From: an uncultured Clostridia bacterium
GTDB taxonomy: Bacteria > Bacillota > Clostridia > UBA1381
DNA: 33,327 bases
NCBI GenBank assembly: GCA_934476675.1
Contig: CAKSOE010000034.1
Coordinates: forward strand, 1-33,327
Reading direction: 5' to 3'
Shown here: one piece after another, positions 16,997 through 27,591 of the stretch
How the letters are laid out: each line of letters opens with the position of its first letter
Position numbering within the stretch: the stretch's first letter is position 1
The notes under the pieces: model-generated
Database searches by the model: none
Seen by the model: only the letters and a program-made list of their open reading frames with translations
What the model was told of the DNA's origin: nothing
Made by a program: the position numbers and the translations under genes

Positions 16997-18691
16997 ATGA
17001 AGAAACAGATAGGATTTTTAGTCGGGTTTATTGCATTGTTTATCTGTTCCGCAGCAGCCTTTGCGGATATAAATATATCAATAACGGACGCGGAAAAGGA
17101 TATAGTATGTATATCCGCCGAGTCGGAAACGGCAGGCAATACCTCGCTGATTATATTTAATCCGGGCAAGGATGAGACGAGCATAAAGGAAAATGATTAT
17201 GCCCAAAACAGTGATGCGGTGCAGTTTTTCGATACGGAATATTTCAGCCGCAAAGCTGAATTTACCGTTCGTATGAATACGTCATCGGGCGGCAGCTTCA
17301 ATGTTATTATGAAAACTCCTGCCGAAAAATACACAAAGACGTTTGAGTTTTATCCGGCTTCGGTAAAAAAGGAAATAATTGATTTTATCAACAGCGCCTC
17401 CGGTTCGGCAGCGCTTACGGAAGAGCTTGACAGAATAATGCGTGTATACAGCTTGTATGACTACATACCATACGTTTCCGGCAATAAAACAAAAATTGCC
17501 GAAAGTATATTATCAATACGTGATTCTTTAAGCGGAAAAAAGTATACCGATGATACAAATATTATGTATAAATATCTGATGCAATCGTGTGTTCTGGCGG
17601 CGTACAACGATTCCCGGGAAACATTGATTTTCGATAATAACGATTTTATGTATGCGGAGGTTCTGGGGCTAAGCGGTTCGGACACATTGGAGGATTATAA
17701 TAAATCCCTGAGTGCCGAAGGACGCAAAAAGCTTACGGAAAGACTGCTTGGAAAAAACTTTAAAACAGCCGATGAATTTATAAAGTCGTTTAATGAGGAG
17801 ATTTTGTATTTCGGAATAAAATATTATAACAAAATGGGATTCGGTCATCTGGACTATTTCTTTGAAAGATACAGGAGCGAATATCTTTCATGCGGTTTTA
17901 AGCTGAACAGCCTGAGCGGCGGTACAGAAATAAAAAACCGCGTTTATTCCCTGTTTATATCAAAGCCGGCAGAGAATATTTTGCAGCTTGCGGCGGCATT
18001 TAACAGCGCCGTTGATGAAGTCGGCAAGTCGCAGAACAATAATCGAAACAATGGCGGCGGAGGCGGCGGAGGCGGCACGAAAACGGGCGGACTTCCGGCT
18101 GCACCGTCAAACAGCGTCAGCGAACAGGTCAAAGAAAACACCTCCGCATTTGACGATCTTAAAGACGTATCATGGGCGGAGGAAGCGATTAATTCACTGA
18201 CTGCACTCGGCGCGGTAAACGGTAAATCGGACAGAATTTTTGCCCCGAATGATTTAATCAAGCGTGCGGAGTTTGTAAAAATTCTGGTGCTGGCATTGGG
18301 GATAAATACGGAAAATGCGTCCTGTGATTTCGAGGACGTGAAAAACAGCTGGAGCAATGCCTACGTTGCCGCAGCACACAATGCCGGAATAGTAAACGGA
18401 ATAAGCGACACCCTGTTCGGTGCGGAAAACACCATTTTAAGGGAGGAGGGTGCGGCGATGCTGTATCGTGCCGCAAAGTCCGTAAACGGATCAGCCGCAT
18501 CGGAGGAGCTGTTTTCCGATGACGGAGAAATAAGCGGATATGCCAAAGAAGCGGTATACACACTTAAAGCAAAGGGGATTATTTCGGGCAGAGGAGAAAA
18601 CGAATTTGCGCCCAAATCGGGCATGACGCGTGCGGAAGCGGCAAAGCTGATTTATCAGACTATAAACATTATTGGGAGTGATGTGCGTTGA
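16997..18691 (+). CDS. SLH-domain cell-surface protein (C-terminal SLH)
   Basis: A 564-aa exported protein. After a signal peptide (FLVGFIALFICSAAAFA-DI) come about 320 residues of unrecognised sequence: a beta-rich start, then a mainly helical region. An Asn/Gly linker with eight Gly (about residues 353-360) leads to three S-layer homology repeats (about 383-564, with AEFVKILVLALGI, REEGAAMLYRAAKSV and RAEAAKLIYQTINII). These should bind pyruvylated wall polymer and hold the protein at the surface. It starts 36 bp after the permease, and its stop overlaps the next start by four bases (TTGA), so the two SLH proteins are translationally coupled. It may scaffold or present the lyases encoded downstream; this is inferred from position alone. 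Confidence 0.88.
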   Translation: MKKQIGFLVGFIALFICSAAAFADINISITDAEKDIVCISAESETAGNTSLIIFNPGKDETSIKENDYAQNSDAVQFFDTEYFSRKAEFTVRMNTSSGGSFNVIMKTPAEKYTKTFEFYPASVKKEIIDFINSASGSAALTEELDRIMRVYSLYDYIPYVSGNKTKIAESILSIRDSLSGKKYTDDTNIMYKYLMQSCVLAAYNDSRETLIFDNNDFMYAEVLGLSGSDTLEDYNKSLSAEGRKKLTERLLGKNFKTADEFIKSFNEEILYFGIKYYNKMGFGHLDYFFERYRSEYLSCGFKLNSLSGGTEIKNRVYSLFISKPAENILQLAAAFNSAVDEVGKSQNNNRNNGGGGGGGGTKTGGLPAAPSNSVSEQVKENTSAFDDLKDVSWAEEAINSLTALGAVNGKSDRIFAPNDLIKRAEFVKILVLALGINTENASCDFEDVKNSWSNAYVAAAHNAGIVNGISDTLFGAENTILREEGAAMLYRAAKSVNGSAASEELFSDDGEISGYAKEAVYTLKAKGIISGRGENEFAPKSGMTRAEAAKLIYQTINIIGSDVR

Positions 18692-21351
18692 GAAAATACA
18701 TTTTATTGATATTGGCGATTGCTTTAATGTCCGTATGCGCAGAAGCGGCTTATGCCGATGAAACGCCGCAAGCGCTGAAATTTGCACAGGCAGCCGGAAT
18801 TATATCGAGAGAAAAGCAGGCGGACGATTTTATCACGCGTGAGGAGCTTGCGGAAAGCTATCAGTATATCATTACAAACGGAGCGCAGGAAAATACCCGA
18901 AAGCCGACGCGTTTTACCGATGTTTTCGGCAGCAGTGCGATTGATTTGGCTGACTCGCTCGGTATTATGAACGGTGTTGATGAAAACAGTTTTTGCCCCG
19001 GCGATACGGTTACGTATGTTCAGATGCTTACGTCGATGATAAAATTTCTCGGATATGACGAAATGGCTGTAAGAGCCGGCGGTTATCCGCGCGGATATAT
19101 AAGCGTAAGCGCACAAATCGGTCTCGGCGCGGACAGCATAAAGGAGGACGATCCGATTACGGCGGAAAAAGCCGGAGAACTGTTTAAAAGTGCGGCGGAT
19201 ATAGGCATGATGTGTATTGTTTATTCCGACGGAACAAAGCAATACAAGATTCTGGAGGATCAGAACTATTTAAGCTGCTATCTGCGGATTGTTCCCGAAA
19301 ACGGCATAGTTTACGGAAATTCGGTCACCAACATAAAAAGCGAAAAGGCTATGGAGCTTAATCAGGTAGAGCTGAATGACGAAATATATCGGACGGATTC
19401 GGACGCTTATGATTTAAGAGACAAAATCGGTTACAGTGTAAAAGCGTATATAAAAACAATATCGGACGATGAAAAACACATTGTATATTATGAAGAAAAG
19501 CGCAACAGCGAAACGAAGATAGCCGACTCTGATATATCGGAAATCACTTCTGACAGAATAGAGTATTACGGCGATTCGGATAAGAAAGAATATGTAAAGT
19601 TCGATAAATCCGCTTATGTAATATACAACGGAACGCTCTGCACCGTATATGACGAGAAAACGCTCAATCCGTTTAAAAACAGCGAAAAAGACGGATATAT
19701 CAGCGCGGTTGACAATAACGGCGACGGAAAAGCGGAGGTGCTTTATGTACACGCATATGACAGCTACGTTGTCGAAAACATTATTGACAATGTGATTTAC
19801 AACAAATTCAGAAGTGCGGACATCCTTGATTTAACCGATACGGACAGAATCGATATTGAAAATATCGTGGGTGAACCGATAAAATTTGAACAGATAGAAA
19901 AGAATGACGTAATATGCGTTGAAAAGGACATGAACGGGGATATAAAGAGAATTGTCACCGGGATTGACCGCATTATCAGCAGCATTACAAGCTATGACGG
20001 CAGTTCCGATGAAATCACCATAGGCGAAACAAAGTATACATTGTCCAACAGCATGCTTAACAGCAGTATGGCATCGGAGCTTAAGGCAGGACGCAGAGGA
20101 GAATTTTATTTCAATTTCAGCGGAAAGATATTTGCGGTGGATTTTGAAAATTACAGTGACTATGAGCTGGCATATCTGACCAACGTTTATGACAACGAAA
20201 ATTTCGGAGAAAATGACGGCTACACCGTTAAGCTGTTCACAAAAAGCGGAGTATTCAAAAGATACATTCTGGCGGAAACGGTTGACACGGGAAACGGCAA
20301 GGTGTCGGATAAAACCGCCGTACAGCGCGTGGGCGGTGTGGGCAACAACACTGTAAGACAGGTTGTGCGCTACAAGCTCAACGGCAAAGACGAAATAAAT
20401 TATATGGAGCAGTGCAGCGCAACAAATGACGGAACGAGTGACGGACTTTACCGCTACCCGGGCTTTGACGGTTTAAGCTCACGTCCGATTTATAAGTCGG
20501 GTATGGGCAGCTTCGGAGCAAAGCTGCTGATAAATTCCGGCACAATCATTATGGAGGTTCCCGACGACACCGAAAGAAATGATGAGGAAATGTATTCCGT
20601 CAAGCGTCAGAACTATTTCCAAAACGACAGCACGGCACAGCTGTTCAGTGCTTTCGGTACGAAAAAGAACAGTGCCGTTGCGGATATAGTCATATGTGAG
20701 AATAATGCCATTAACGAAATATCCACATATGCCAATGTGGTCGTGGTGGATAAGGTGCTTGACAGTACAAATGATGACGGCGAAGATATTAAAATTCTGT
20801 GCGGACTGATAAACGGAAAACCCGGCGAGCTTTCGGCAAAGCCGGAGGCGCTTCTGGTGCGTCCCGTGCAGTATCCCGCGCCGTCCGACAGCGGTAATCA
20901 GACGTATGAGCTGCCGCACCGCGGTGACGCTCTGTTTATATCGCAGGACGGAAAGGGCGTCATAAATTATGCAAAATATGTGTTTGACTACGAAAGAAAA
21001 AATATGTATTTCAGCATGGGAATACCCGTTGCAAACGACCGTACCGCAAATCCGACAGGCGAATTTCGGACAGAGCAAAGATTTGTTTTCGGAAAAGTCG
21101 TACATATGGATAATGACAGTATAACGGTTGAAGCCGAAGGGTATGACGGAACGGTAAGCTATGAATATTATCCGGCGTCGAAGTTTGTGCTTATGGAATA
21201 TGATTGCAGCGAGGGCAGAAACGGAACGCTGAAAGCCGCGTCATATACGGACATCAGAGACAGCGAACGCTATCCGGGGCATGAGTCGGAGGTACTGGTG
21301 CAGCTGAGATACGGCGATGCTAAATGTATGGTGATTTATAACGGAGAATAA
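18688..21351 (+). CDS. SLH-like domain surface protein (N-terminal SLH)
   Basis: An 887-aa exported protein starting at TTG 18688, whose bases overlap the TGA of the preceding gene. The signal peptide is LLILAIALMSVCAEAAYA-DE. Residues about 28-175 contain degenerate SLH-type repeats (LKFAQAAGIISRE, SAIDLADSLGIMNGVDENSF, then DDPITAEKAGELFKSAADIG). The remaining 700 residues look beta-rich, with repeated short strands (GNSVTNIKSEKAMELNQVEL, DGISAVDNNGDGKAEVL-like segments) and no catalytic motif that I recognise. It resembles large S-layer-type proteins found beside polysaccharide lyases in Clostridia. Together with the 16997 protein it forms an adjacent pair with SLH modules at opposite ends. 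Confidence 0.82.
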   Translation: MRKYILLILAIALMSVCAEAAYADETPQALKFAQAAGIISREKQADDFITREELAESYQYIITNGAQENTRKPTRFTDVFGSSAIDLADSLGIMNGVDENSFCPGDTVTYVQMLTSMIKFLGYDEMAVRAGGYPRGYISVSAQIGLGADSIKEDDPITAEKAGELFKSAADIGMMCIVYSDGTKQYKILEDQNYLSCYLRIVPENGIVYGNSVTNIKSEKAMELNQVELNDEIYRTDSDAYDLRDKIGYSVKAYIKTISDDEKHIVYYEEKRNSETKIADSDISEITSDRIEYYGDSDKKEYVKFDKSAYVIYNGTLCTVYDEKTLNPFKNSEKDGYISAVDNNGDGKAEVLYVHAYDSYVVENIIDNVIYNKFRSADILDLTDTDRIDIENIVGEPIKFEQIEKNDVICVEKDMNGDIKRIVTGIDRIISSITSYDGSSDEITIGETKYTLSNSMLNSSMASELKAGRRGEFYFNFSGKIFAVDFENYSDYELAYLTNVYDNENFGENDGYTVKLFTKSGVFKRYILAETVDTGNGKVSDKTAVQRVGGVGNNTVRQVVRYKLNGKDEINYMEQCSATNDGTSDGLYRYPGFDGLSSRPIYKSGMGSFGAKLLINSGTIIMEVPDDTERNDEEMYSVKRQNYFQNDSTAQLFSAFGTKKNSAVADIVICENNAINEISTYANVVVVDKVLDSTNDDGEDIKILCGLINGKPGELSAKPEALLVRPVQYPAPSDSGNQTYELPHRGDALFISQDGKGVINYAKYVFDYERKNMYFSMGIPVANDRTANPTGEFRTEQRFVFGKVVHMDNDSITVEAEGYDGTVSYEYYPASKFVLMEYDCSEGRNGTLKAASYTDIRDSERYPGHESEVLVQLRYGDAKCMVIYNGE

Positions 21352-21387
21352 AACCGATTGAGTGTTTGAAAGGAGATAAATCGTATA

Positions 21388-24300
21388 ATGACTAAAAAAT
21401 ATATAACACGCAGATTTATTGCCGCAGTCCTTAGTGCAGCAATGCTGTGCGGTGTTGCTTTCTCCGCATTCGCTGACGGCATCAATTACGGGGATAAGGT
21501 TGAAAATCCGTCAATTCCGCTTTTGCTGGATGAAAAGAATACGGTAAAAAACGGAAATCTGGTTTTTGAAGCAGAGGATATGAAGCTGGCGTCGGATATG
21601 GTAATCGGGCAGAACGAAAATGCCTCGGGCGGAAAATATATAACCGGAGCGCCTGGAACAACAAAAGGCTCCAATTCGGGGAACAAAAACCCGAGCTATT
21701 CGATGAATATAAAGGTAGAGAAATCGGGGCCTTACAGCATATGGATAAGGGCAAGGATAACTCATAACGGCGCCGACTCGATAAATCTTGCGGTGAACAG
21801 TAAACACTATGAATATTTTGCACTTCCCATAGAACCCGACTGGCAATGGATAAATCTGAAAAGCACATCATTGCCTGCGGGAATGGTGGCGATAAATTTC
21901 AGATATGCCGAGCCGCCGGCATGGATTGACAAGGTGCTGATTACAGCCGATACGGAATTTGTACCGAAAGAAATGAACGATATGCCGAATGCGGTGGAAA
22001 TGGGTGACGTGATTTATCCCGAACCCGAAATAAAGCCTATCAGCGGTCACCCGAGACTGTTTCTGACAAAGGACTATATTCCCGAGCTTGTTAGAAAAAG
22101 AGAAGCGCCGGAGCTTGCAAAGGCATGGAAGGTTATTGACGATTGGGCGGATTTGTACATAGATGCCAAGCTGCCTGAAAGAGACAGCGGCAACTTCTCG
22201 GAAAATATCCTCATGCGTATTCAGGCAAAGGCTTTGAAATATGTCATGGACGACAGCGACAAGGAGCTTGCGGACGAGGTAATACGGCTGGCAAAGGATT
22301 ATTTAAAGACGGTCAGTTTCTCAAACGGCGGAGACGTCACACGTAACAGGGGCGATGTTATGGTTATGGCGGCAATCGTATATGACTGGTGCTATGACAG
22401 AATGACCGATGAAGATAAGCAGTATTTTATTAAAAGATTTAAGGAGCTGGCTCTGGAAAAGGAGGTCGGCTATCCGCCTACGAACCTTTCCTCGGTTACA
22501 TCGCATACCGGTGAGGGCGAAATAATGCGTGATTTGCTGAGCGCCGGAATTGCCTGCTATGATGAGGATACGGAAATTTACAATCTTGCGGGCGGAAGAT
22601 TTTTCAGCGAAATGACCGAACCCAGAAAAATGTATTATGACGCAGGCAGACACCCTGAGGGAAGCTCCTACGGTCCGTACAGATTTCAGTGGGAGGCATT
22701 TGCGGCGGTAATTTTTGACAGAATGGGCATACATAATGTATTCGGCGAGAATATGAAAAATGTGAACTATCACTGGCTTTATGATATGCGTCCGGACGGC
22801 TTCCGCATGAAAGAGGGCGATGAGCCTACATTTTCGGCGGCAAATTATTTCTACTATATGGGAACGGAAAGAAGAAGCGCCATGATTGTCGGCAGCTTGT
22901 TCAAGGACCCGTATATCCGCGGACGCTACCTTAAAGAAAGTGCGTCGGGCGGATATGTGAATGACTATTTCTGGACGGTATTGTTTGACGATCCCGAAGT
23001 GGGCGCAAAAGAGCCGTATGATTTGCCGCTCACAGAGTTTAACGGCTGGCCGCTTTCGGGAATGGTTGCGCGCACAAGCTGGCAGGACGGACTTGACTCT
23101 CCTGCGGTTGTGGCATCGGTTACAATGAAAGCAATCAACACAGGCGACCATATGCACCGTGATGCCGGAGCGTTTTCGATTTACTATAAGGGTGCGCTGG
23201 CGATAGATTCAGGCGAATATCAGGGACAAAGCGGAGGATACGGTTATCCGCATGACATGAATTACAATAAGAAAAGCATTGCGCACAACGTGGTTACGGT
23301 GTATGATCCCGACGAAAAGGACAATCAGGTGCTTTCGAGTACGAATGACGGCGGTCAGCGTTATCCACGTACGAGCGGAATGGCAAAAACATTGGAGGAG
23401 CTGACGGCGGACGATGCAATTCTTGCGGAGGAAAAGGCACATTCGGCAGGCCCCAACGATAAAACTCCCGAGTATTCATATCTCAAAGGGGATTTGACAA
23501 AGGCATATACGGATAAAATAACAGACTATAAGCGCAGCTTTGTATTTCTGAATCTGGACGATGAGGATTATCCGGCAGCGGCGGTTGTGTTTGACAAGGT
23601 GGATTCCAAAAAGAAAGAATTTAAGAAAAAATGGCTTCTGCACAGTATTGAAGAGCCTGATGTGGAGGGCGATACAACAACAATCGCAAGAACCGAATAC
23701 GGCTTTGACGGAAAGCTGGTAAACAAGACTCTGCTTCCCGAAACGAAAAATCTGTCGATTGAAAAAATCGGCGGAAGCGGAAAAGAATTTTGGGTGGAAA
23801 ATCAGAATTTCGCAAATGCGCCGAAAGCAAACGGAACGGAGCAGGGCGCATGGCGAATAGAGGTTTCGCCGAAAAATGAAGCGGAGAGCGATACATTTCT
23901 GAATGCGATGTACGTTACGGACAACAGCAGTGAGCTTCCGCAGCTTGAGGCGGAAAAAATCGAAACGGACGATTATGTGGGAGCATTGATAAAGGACAGA
24001 GCAGTGCTTTTTGCAAAGGATTCCGAGCCGAAGAATAACGAAATAAAAATAAGCTGCGGCAAGGAAACGGCATTTCTTATAACCGATGTCGCGGAGGGAA
24101 CATGGCAGATAAGCGGAAACGGACTGAATATTTTTGCAAACTCGGAAAAAGACGGTAATTGTCTGTATTTCAGAGTGCCTGCCGGGGAATATACCGTTAC
24201 ACCGACGGAGGCACATGAGGAAACGGCAGAGAACGTTCCCGAAATGCAGGTAAAAACATCGGGCGATTTTACGGTGTGGGACGAAAAAGCCAGACAGTTT

Positions 24301-25038
24301 TTATATGCCGAAAGCAAGCTTATCGACGGTGTTCCGTATGTACAGGCAAAAAGAATTTTTGAAAAGTATGATTCTGCCGTTAAATGGGACGGCGGTACCG
24401 GGGAGGTTACAATAAGCAGCGGAGGAAAAACAATCCGCATTAAATCGGGCAGCACAGCGGCGGTTATGAACAAAGAGGAAATACAGCTGCAATATGCGCC
24501 TGTCATAATTGACGGAGTTACATATGTGTACCCCTGTGATTTCACAGAATTGACCGGAAAGGAATTCAGCTTTGACGAAACGGCGAAAATGCTTCTTGTG
24601 CGTGATAAAAAGTCAGAGCCGGTACCGATTAAAGGAATAGATGAGGAAAATGTAATAAAGCCCGTGACGGTTGCGTGTAGCGATTCGGATACCAACATCG
24701 CGGACAATGCCTCCGACCTTGACCTGACAACGAGATGGTCGGCAAACGGCGACGGTCAGTGGCTTATGTACGATATGGGAGAGGTTGTGCCGATAAGCCG
24801 TGTTGCGCTTGCGTTCTACCTGGGCTCGCAGCGTCAGACGTATTTCGATATACAGCTTTCAAACGATGCAAAAACCTTTACAACGGTATACAGCGGCGCA
24901 AGCAGCGGAAAGACGGAGAACCCCGAATTTTATCCGATTAACTATTCCGCAAGATATATCAGATTTATGGGACACGGAACAGCTACCAACAGAACAGGCT
25001 GGAACTCGGTTACCGAAATGACGGTACTCAAAAAATAA
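21388..25038 (+). CDS. Multidomain polysaccharide lyase, heparinase II/III fold
   Basis: A 1216-aa exported enzyme. Order: signal peptide (ends AFA-DG); a CBM35/CBM6-like beta-sandwich (about residues 55-192, FEAEDMKL); an alpha-toroid (from GHPRLFLTKDYI near 220); the heparinase II/III C-terminal region with D587-H588-M-H590-R-D592-A-G and IYYKGALAIDSGEY; a copper-amine-oxidase-N-like domain (about 962-1075, SAVKWDGGTGEVTI); and a discoidin/CBM32-like domain (about 1089-1216, DLDLTTRWSANGDGQWLMYDMG). Such lyases cleave uronic-acid-containing glycans by beta-elimination. The exact PL family and substrate are unclear, and pectic rhamnogalacturonan is inferred from the regulator, transporter and CE12 neighbours. 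AAAGGAG precedes ATG 21388. Confidence 0.88.
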   Translation: MTKKYITRRFIAAVLSAAMLCGVAFSAFADGINYGDKVENPSIPLLLDEKNTVKNGNLVFEAEDMKLASDMVIGQNENASGGKYITGAPGTTKGSNSGNKNPSYSMNIKVEKSGPYSIWIRARITHNGADSINLAVNSKHYEYFALPIEPDWQWINLKSTSLPAGMVAINFRYAEPPAWIDKVLITADTEFVPKEMNDMPNAVEMGDVIYPEPEIKPISGHPRLFLTKDYIPELVRKREAPELAKAWKVIDDWADLYIDAKLPERDSGNFSENILMRIQAKALKYVMDDSDKELADEVIRLAKDYLKTVSFSNGGDVTRNRGDVMVMAAIVYDWCYDRMTDEDKQYFIKRFKELALEKEVGYPPTNLSSVTSHTGEGEIMRDLLSAGIACYDEDTEIYNLAGGRFFSEMTEPRKMYYDAGRHPEGSSYGPYRFQWEAFAAVIFDRMGIHNVFGENMKNVNYHWLYDMRPDGFRMKEGDEPTFSAANYFYYMGTERRSAMIVGSLFKDPYIRGRYLKESASGGYVNDYFWTVLFDDPEVGAKEPYDLPLTEFNGWPLSGMVARTSWQDGLDSPAVVASVTMKAINTGDHMHRDAGAFSIYYKGALAIDSGEYQGQSGGYGYPHDMNYNKKSIAHNVVTVYDPDEKDNQVLSSTNDGGQRYPRTSGMAKTLEELTADDAILAEEKAHSAGPNDKTPEYSYLKGDLTKAYTDKITDYKRSFVFLNLDDEDYPAAAVVFDKVDSKKKEFKKKWLLHSIEEPDVEGDTTTIARTEYGFDGKLVNKTLLPETKNLSIEKIGGSGKEFWVENQNFANAPKANGTEQGAWRIEVSPKNEAESDTFLNAMYVTDNSSELPQLEAEKIETDDYVGALIKDRAVLFAKDSEPKNNEIKISCGKETAFLITDVAEGTWQISGNGLNIFANSEKDGNCLYFRVPAGEYTVTPTEAHEETAENVPEMQVKTSGDFTVWDEKARQFLYAESKLIDGVPYVQAKRIFEKYDSAVKWDGGTGEVTISSGGKTIRIKSGSTAAVMNKEEIQLQYAPVIIDGVTYVYPCDFTELTGKEFSFDETAKMLLVRDKKSEPVPIKGIDEENVIKPVTVACSDSDTNIADNASDLDLTTRWSANGDGQWLMYDMGEVVPISRVALAFYLGSQRQTYFDIQLSNDAKTFTTVYSGASSGKTENPEFYPINYSARYIRFMGHGTATNRTGWNSVTEMTVLKK

Positions 25039-25059
25039 GACGAAAGGAAGAATGTCTGA

Positions 25060-27576
25060 ATGAAAAAATATCTGGCAATTATGTTTGCAATGCTTATGCT
25101 TACATCGACAGCCTATGCAAAAGGTGTTACGTCGCCGGTTTTTGAGAATTTCGATACGTTTCAATCCATACCGGACGGGACTGCGGGCAGTGTGAGCTTT
25201 TGTGATTCCTATATTCAAATGTTTGTGAATAAGGGCAAAATCACGGCAGATACGGCAGAGGACGATAAATACGGAACAAGCGTAAAGCTTACCTCCGTTA
25301 CGGACAGCAGCGGAGCGGCATTAAATCCGCTCTTTGCTCTGGAAAAAAATGCGGTTTTCGGGTTTTCGATATATCTGACGGGCGAGGATTCCGCGCTGAG
25401 ATTGGCAGGCAAGTACCAGAAAGCTTCCGGTACGGGCTGGATGATGCCTATGGAAATGAAAAACGGAAAAATATATGCCCTTGACAAAGAGCTCGGAACA
25501 TACGAGAAAAATGTCTGGTATGATATACGCTTTGCGCTTCGGTTTGAAACGCATGAATGTGATGTGTACGTAAACGGCGAGAAAATCAATACATCACCGC
25601 TCGGATTTTCCGGGGAAGCGTTGAAAATGGCATACTTTAATATTAATGCGGCGCGTGCGGTAAGCGATGGCGAATCAGCCGAATATCTGGATAATATGAC
25701 CGCATATGACAGCAATTGCGGAGATTTCAAGATGACGTCAAGCATAGATTCGGAGCTGTCCGCGGTAAATCCGAAAACGACAAATGAAATAACTCTTAAT
25801 TTCAGCCGTGAGCTGCTTTCCGGTGAGGATATAAGCCGATATATGCGGCTTGAAAACAACGGCGCGGACGTCACGGACGCGGAAATAACTCCGATAATCC
25901 GCGGCGGATATATAAGCGGTGCAAAAATATCCGTGCCGCAGGGACTTAAAGAAAACGAGAATTATAAAATCGTATTTGAAGGCGCGGAAGATCTGAACGG
26001 AGAAACGCTTGCAGATGAAATATCTTTCAAAACGATAGACAACCGTCCCGTTCTCACTATTCTGGCAGATACTGAATTTGAAAAGCTGCCCGAAAACGTA
26101 AAAGTAAACTTTAAGCTTACAAAAAAGAATTTTGAGGATTGCGAAGAAATAGACATTTATCTGAACGGCGAAAAAGTAAAAACGATTGATGCCTCAGAGG
26201 ACTCATTCGACGTTATGATAGGCGGCGGCTCAAACGAAATATACGCATATGCAAAATGCGGCGGAGAAGATGTCGTGTCCGATACGCTTGTGATAGAGGG
26301 AATCAAGTACAGCACAAACGAAGAGCAGCTTATAAATAATTTTGACGGTTCAAATCCGCTGACTTCATTTATGAACTCAAGCGCGGGCGCGGGCGAGCTT
26401 AAGGTTGAATTCACCGACGACAAACACGGAAAAAGTCTTAAATTTCTTGGCAAGCAGACTGTCGGCGACAATAAAAACGCATATGTAAACACGCAGAAAA
26501 TCAACGGAAAAGCCGGAATTGTGATGTTTGACAGCGAATTCAGATTTGACAAGCTAGCTCCGGTTAACAGCGCGCTGCCGATATTGAAAGCGATAACCTC
26601 TGCAAACAAAGAGATTTTTTACGGACCTGTTCAGATAAAAAGCAGCGGTCAGATGGTTTTGCAGTACGGTTCGGGACAGGAAAAGGTTTTGATAGACAAA
26701 ATAGAAAACGACGGCAGATGGTATCATTTCAGAATGTATTTTGACTGCGTAAACAAAGAAATAACCGTGATTGTCGATGATGAACTCAAAGCATACCGTG
26801 TGCCTATGTCAAACGGTGATGTTACTGATATTTCATATCTGCATATTACGGCAGGCGGCTTTGAAAGCGATATGGAAACGCTTATATATATGGATAATAT
26901 GAAAATCATAAGAGTTTCCTCGGATTTCGCGGCAGAGCTGACTACGGATACCGAACAGCAGGCTTATGAACCGGGCAGCAAGGCGGGAATTGAGTTTTCC
27001 GAGCCTATGAATACGAGCTTTCTTACAGCGGAAAACATTTTGGTAAAAGCGTCCGACGGAAGCCTGTGCGCATACACACCGCAGCTTTCGGAGGACGGAA
27101 AAACCTATACCATGGTGTTTGACGAGGGATTGCAGCCCGATACGGCTTATACGGTGGAAATAGGGAGCAGAGTAAAATCCGCAAACGGAGGAAAATATGC
27201 CGCCGATAAGGAATTAAGCTTTACAACGCAGAAATACCCGTTCGGCATAAACGGCTACAGGCTTAAGCAAAACGGAAAATATCTGGAAAAGCTTTCCGAT
27301 GCGGCGGCAGGTGAGGATATAATTATGGAAACCGTCATCAGAAACAGAAATAAAGAAACAAAAAATGCGGTCATTGCCGCCGGGTGGTATACCGCGCTTA
27401 ACAGCTTGTCGGGCTTTAATGCGGTTTCGGTAACAAGCAGTGCGGACAAAGAGGTGTTCTCCATGACAATGACTCTGCCCGAAGGTATTCCGGCAGACGG
27501 CTGCGAACTCAGAATATTTATGACGGATAGTTTTGACAGTCTTAATATATACGATACATTAAAAGGAATAAGATAA
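25060..27576 (+). CDS. Secreted LamG/Ig-like repeat protein
   Basis: An 838-aa exported protein with no visible catalytic domain. Signal peptide YLAIMFAMLMLTSTAYA. Two concanavalin/LamG-like sandwiches (about residues 25-220 and 420-630) each contain the pattern W-Y-x-[IF]-R-[FM] and a short D-N-M ending (LDNMTAYD, MDNMKIIRV). Two Ig-like Big_5 domains (about 228-326 and 635-735) show LNFSREL and IEFSEPMN followed by FKT or FTT. The last 100 residues hold the recurring module (ADGCELRIFMTDSFDSLNIY). It probably binds polysaccharide or bridges enzymes. The start is ATG 25060 with AAAGGAAG upstream. The gaps to its neighbours are 21 and 15 bp, so it is co-transcribed with the two lyases. Confidence 0.85.
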   Translation: MKKYLAIMFAMLMLTSTAYAKGVTSPVFENFDTFQSIPDGTAGSVSFCDSYIQMFVNKGKITADTAEDDKYGTSVKLTSVTDSSGAALNPLFALEKNAVFGFSIYLTGEDSALRLAGKYQKASGTGWMMPMEMKNGKIYALDKELGTYEKNVWYDIRFALRFETHECDVYVNGEKINTSPLGFSGEALKMAYFNINAARAVSDGESAEYLDNMTAYDSNCGDFKMTSSIDSELSAVNPKTTNEITLNFSRELLSGEDISRYMRLENNGADVTDAEITPIIRGGYISGAKISVPQGLKENENYKIVFEGAEDLNGETLADEISFKTIDNRPVLTILADTEFEKLPENVKVNFKLTKKNFEDCEEIDIYLNGEKVKTIDASEDSFDVMIGGGSNEIYAYAKCGGEDVVSDTLVIEGIKYSTNEEQLINNFDGSNPLTSFMNSSAGAGELKVEFTDDKHGKSLKFLGKQTVGDNKNAYVNTQKINGKAGIVMFDSEFRFDKLAPVNSALPILKAITSANKEIFYGPVQIKSSGQMVLQYGSGQEKVLIDKIENDGRWYHFRMYFDCVNKEITVIVDDELKAYRVPMSNGDVTDISYLHITAGGFESDMETLIYMDNMKIIRVSSDFAAELTTDTEQQAYEPGSKAGIEFSEPMNTSFLTAENILVKASDGSLCAYTPQLSEDGKTYTMVFDEGLQPDTAYTVEIGSRVKSANGGKYAADKELSFTTQKYPFGINGYRLKQNGKYLEKLSDAAAGEDIIMETVIRNRNKETKNAVIAAGWYTALNSLSGFNAVSVTSSADKEVFSMTMTLPEGIPADGCELRIFMTDSFDSLNIYDTLKGIR

Positions 27577-27591
27577 TATGTCTTATGGGAG

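Noticed and set aside
18050..18078. GGCGGCGGA repeats encoding polyglycine as a phase-variation switch
   Set aside because: The repeat unit is a multiple of three, so slippage would change linker length but not frame; no sign of on/off switching.
20479..21105. A 208-codon minus-strand open frame
   Set aside because: Antisense shadow of the SLH protein at 18688, with no RBS or motif.
22321..24707. Several minus-strand open frames of 240-280 codons
   Set aside because: They are antisense to the heparinase-fold lyase at 21388, with low-complexity, Cys/His/Arg-rich translations and no recognisable family.
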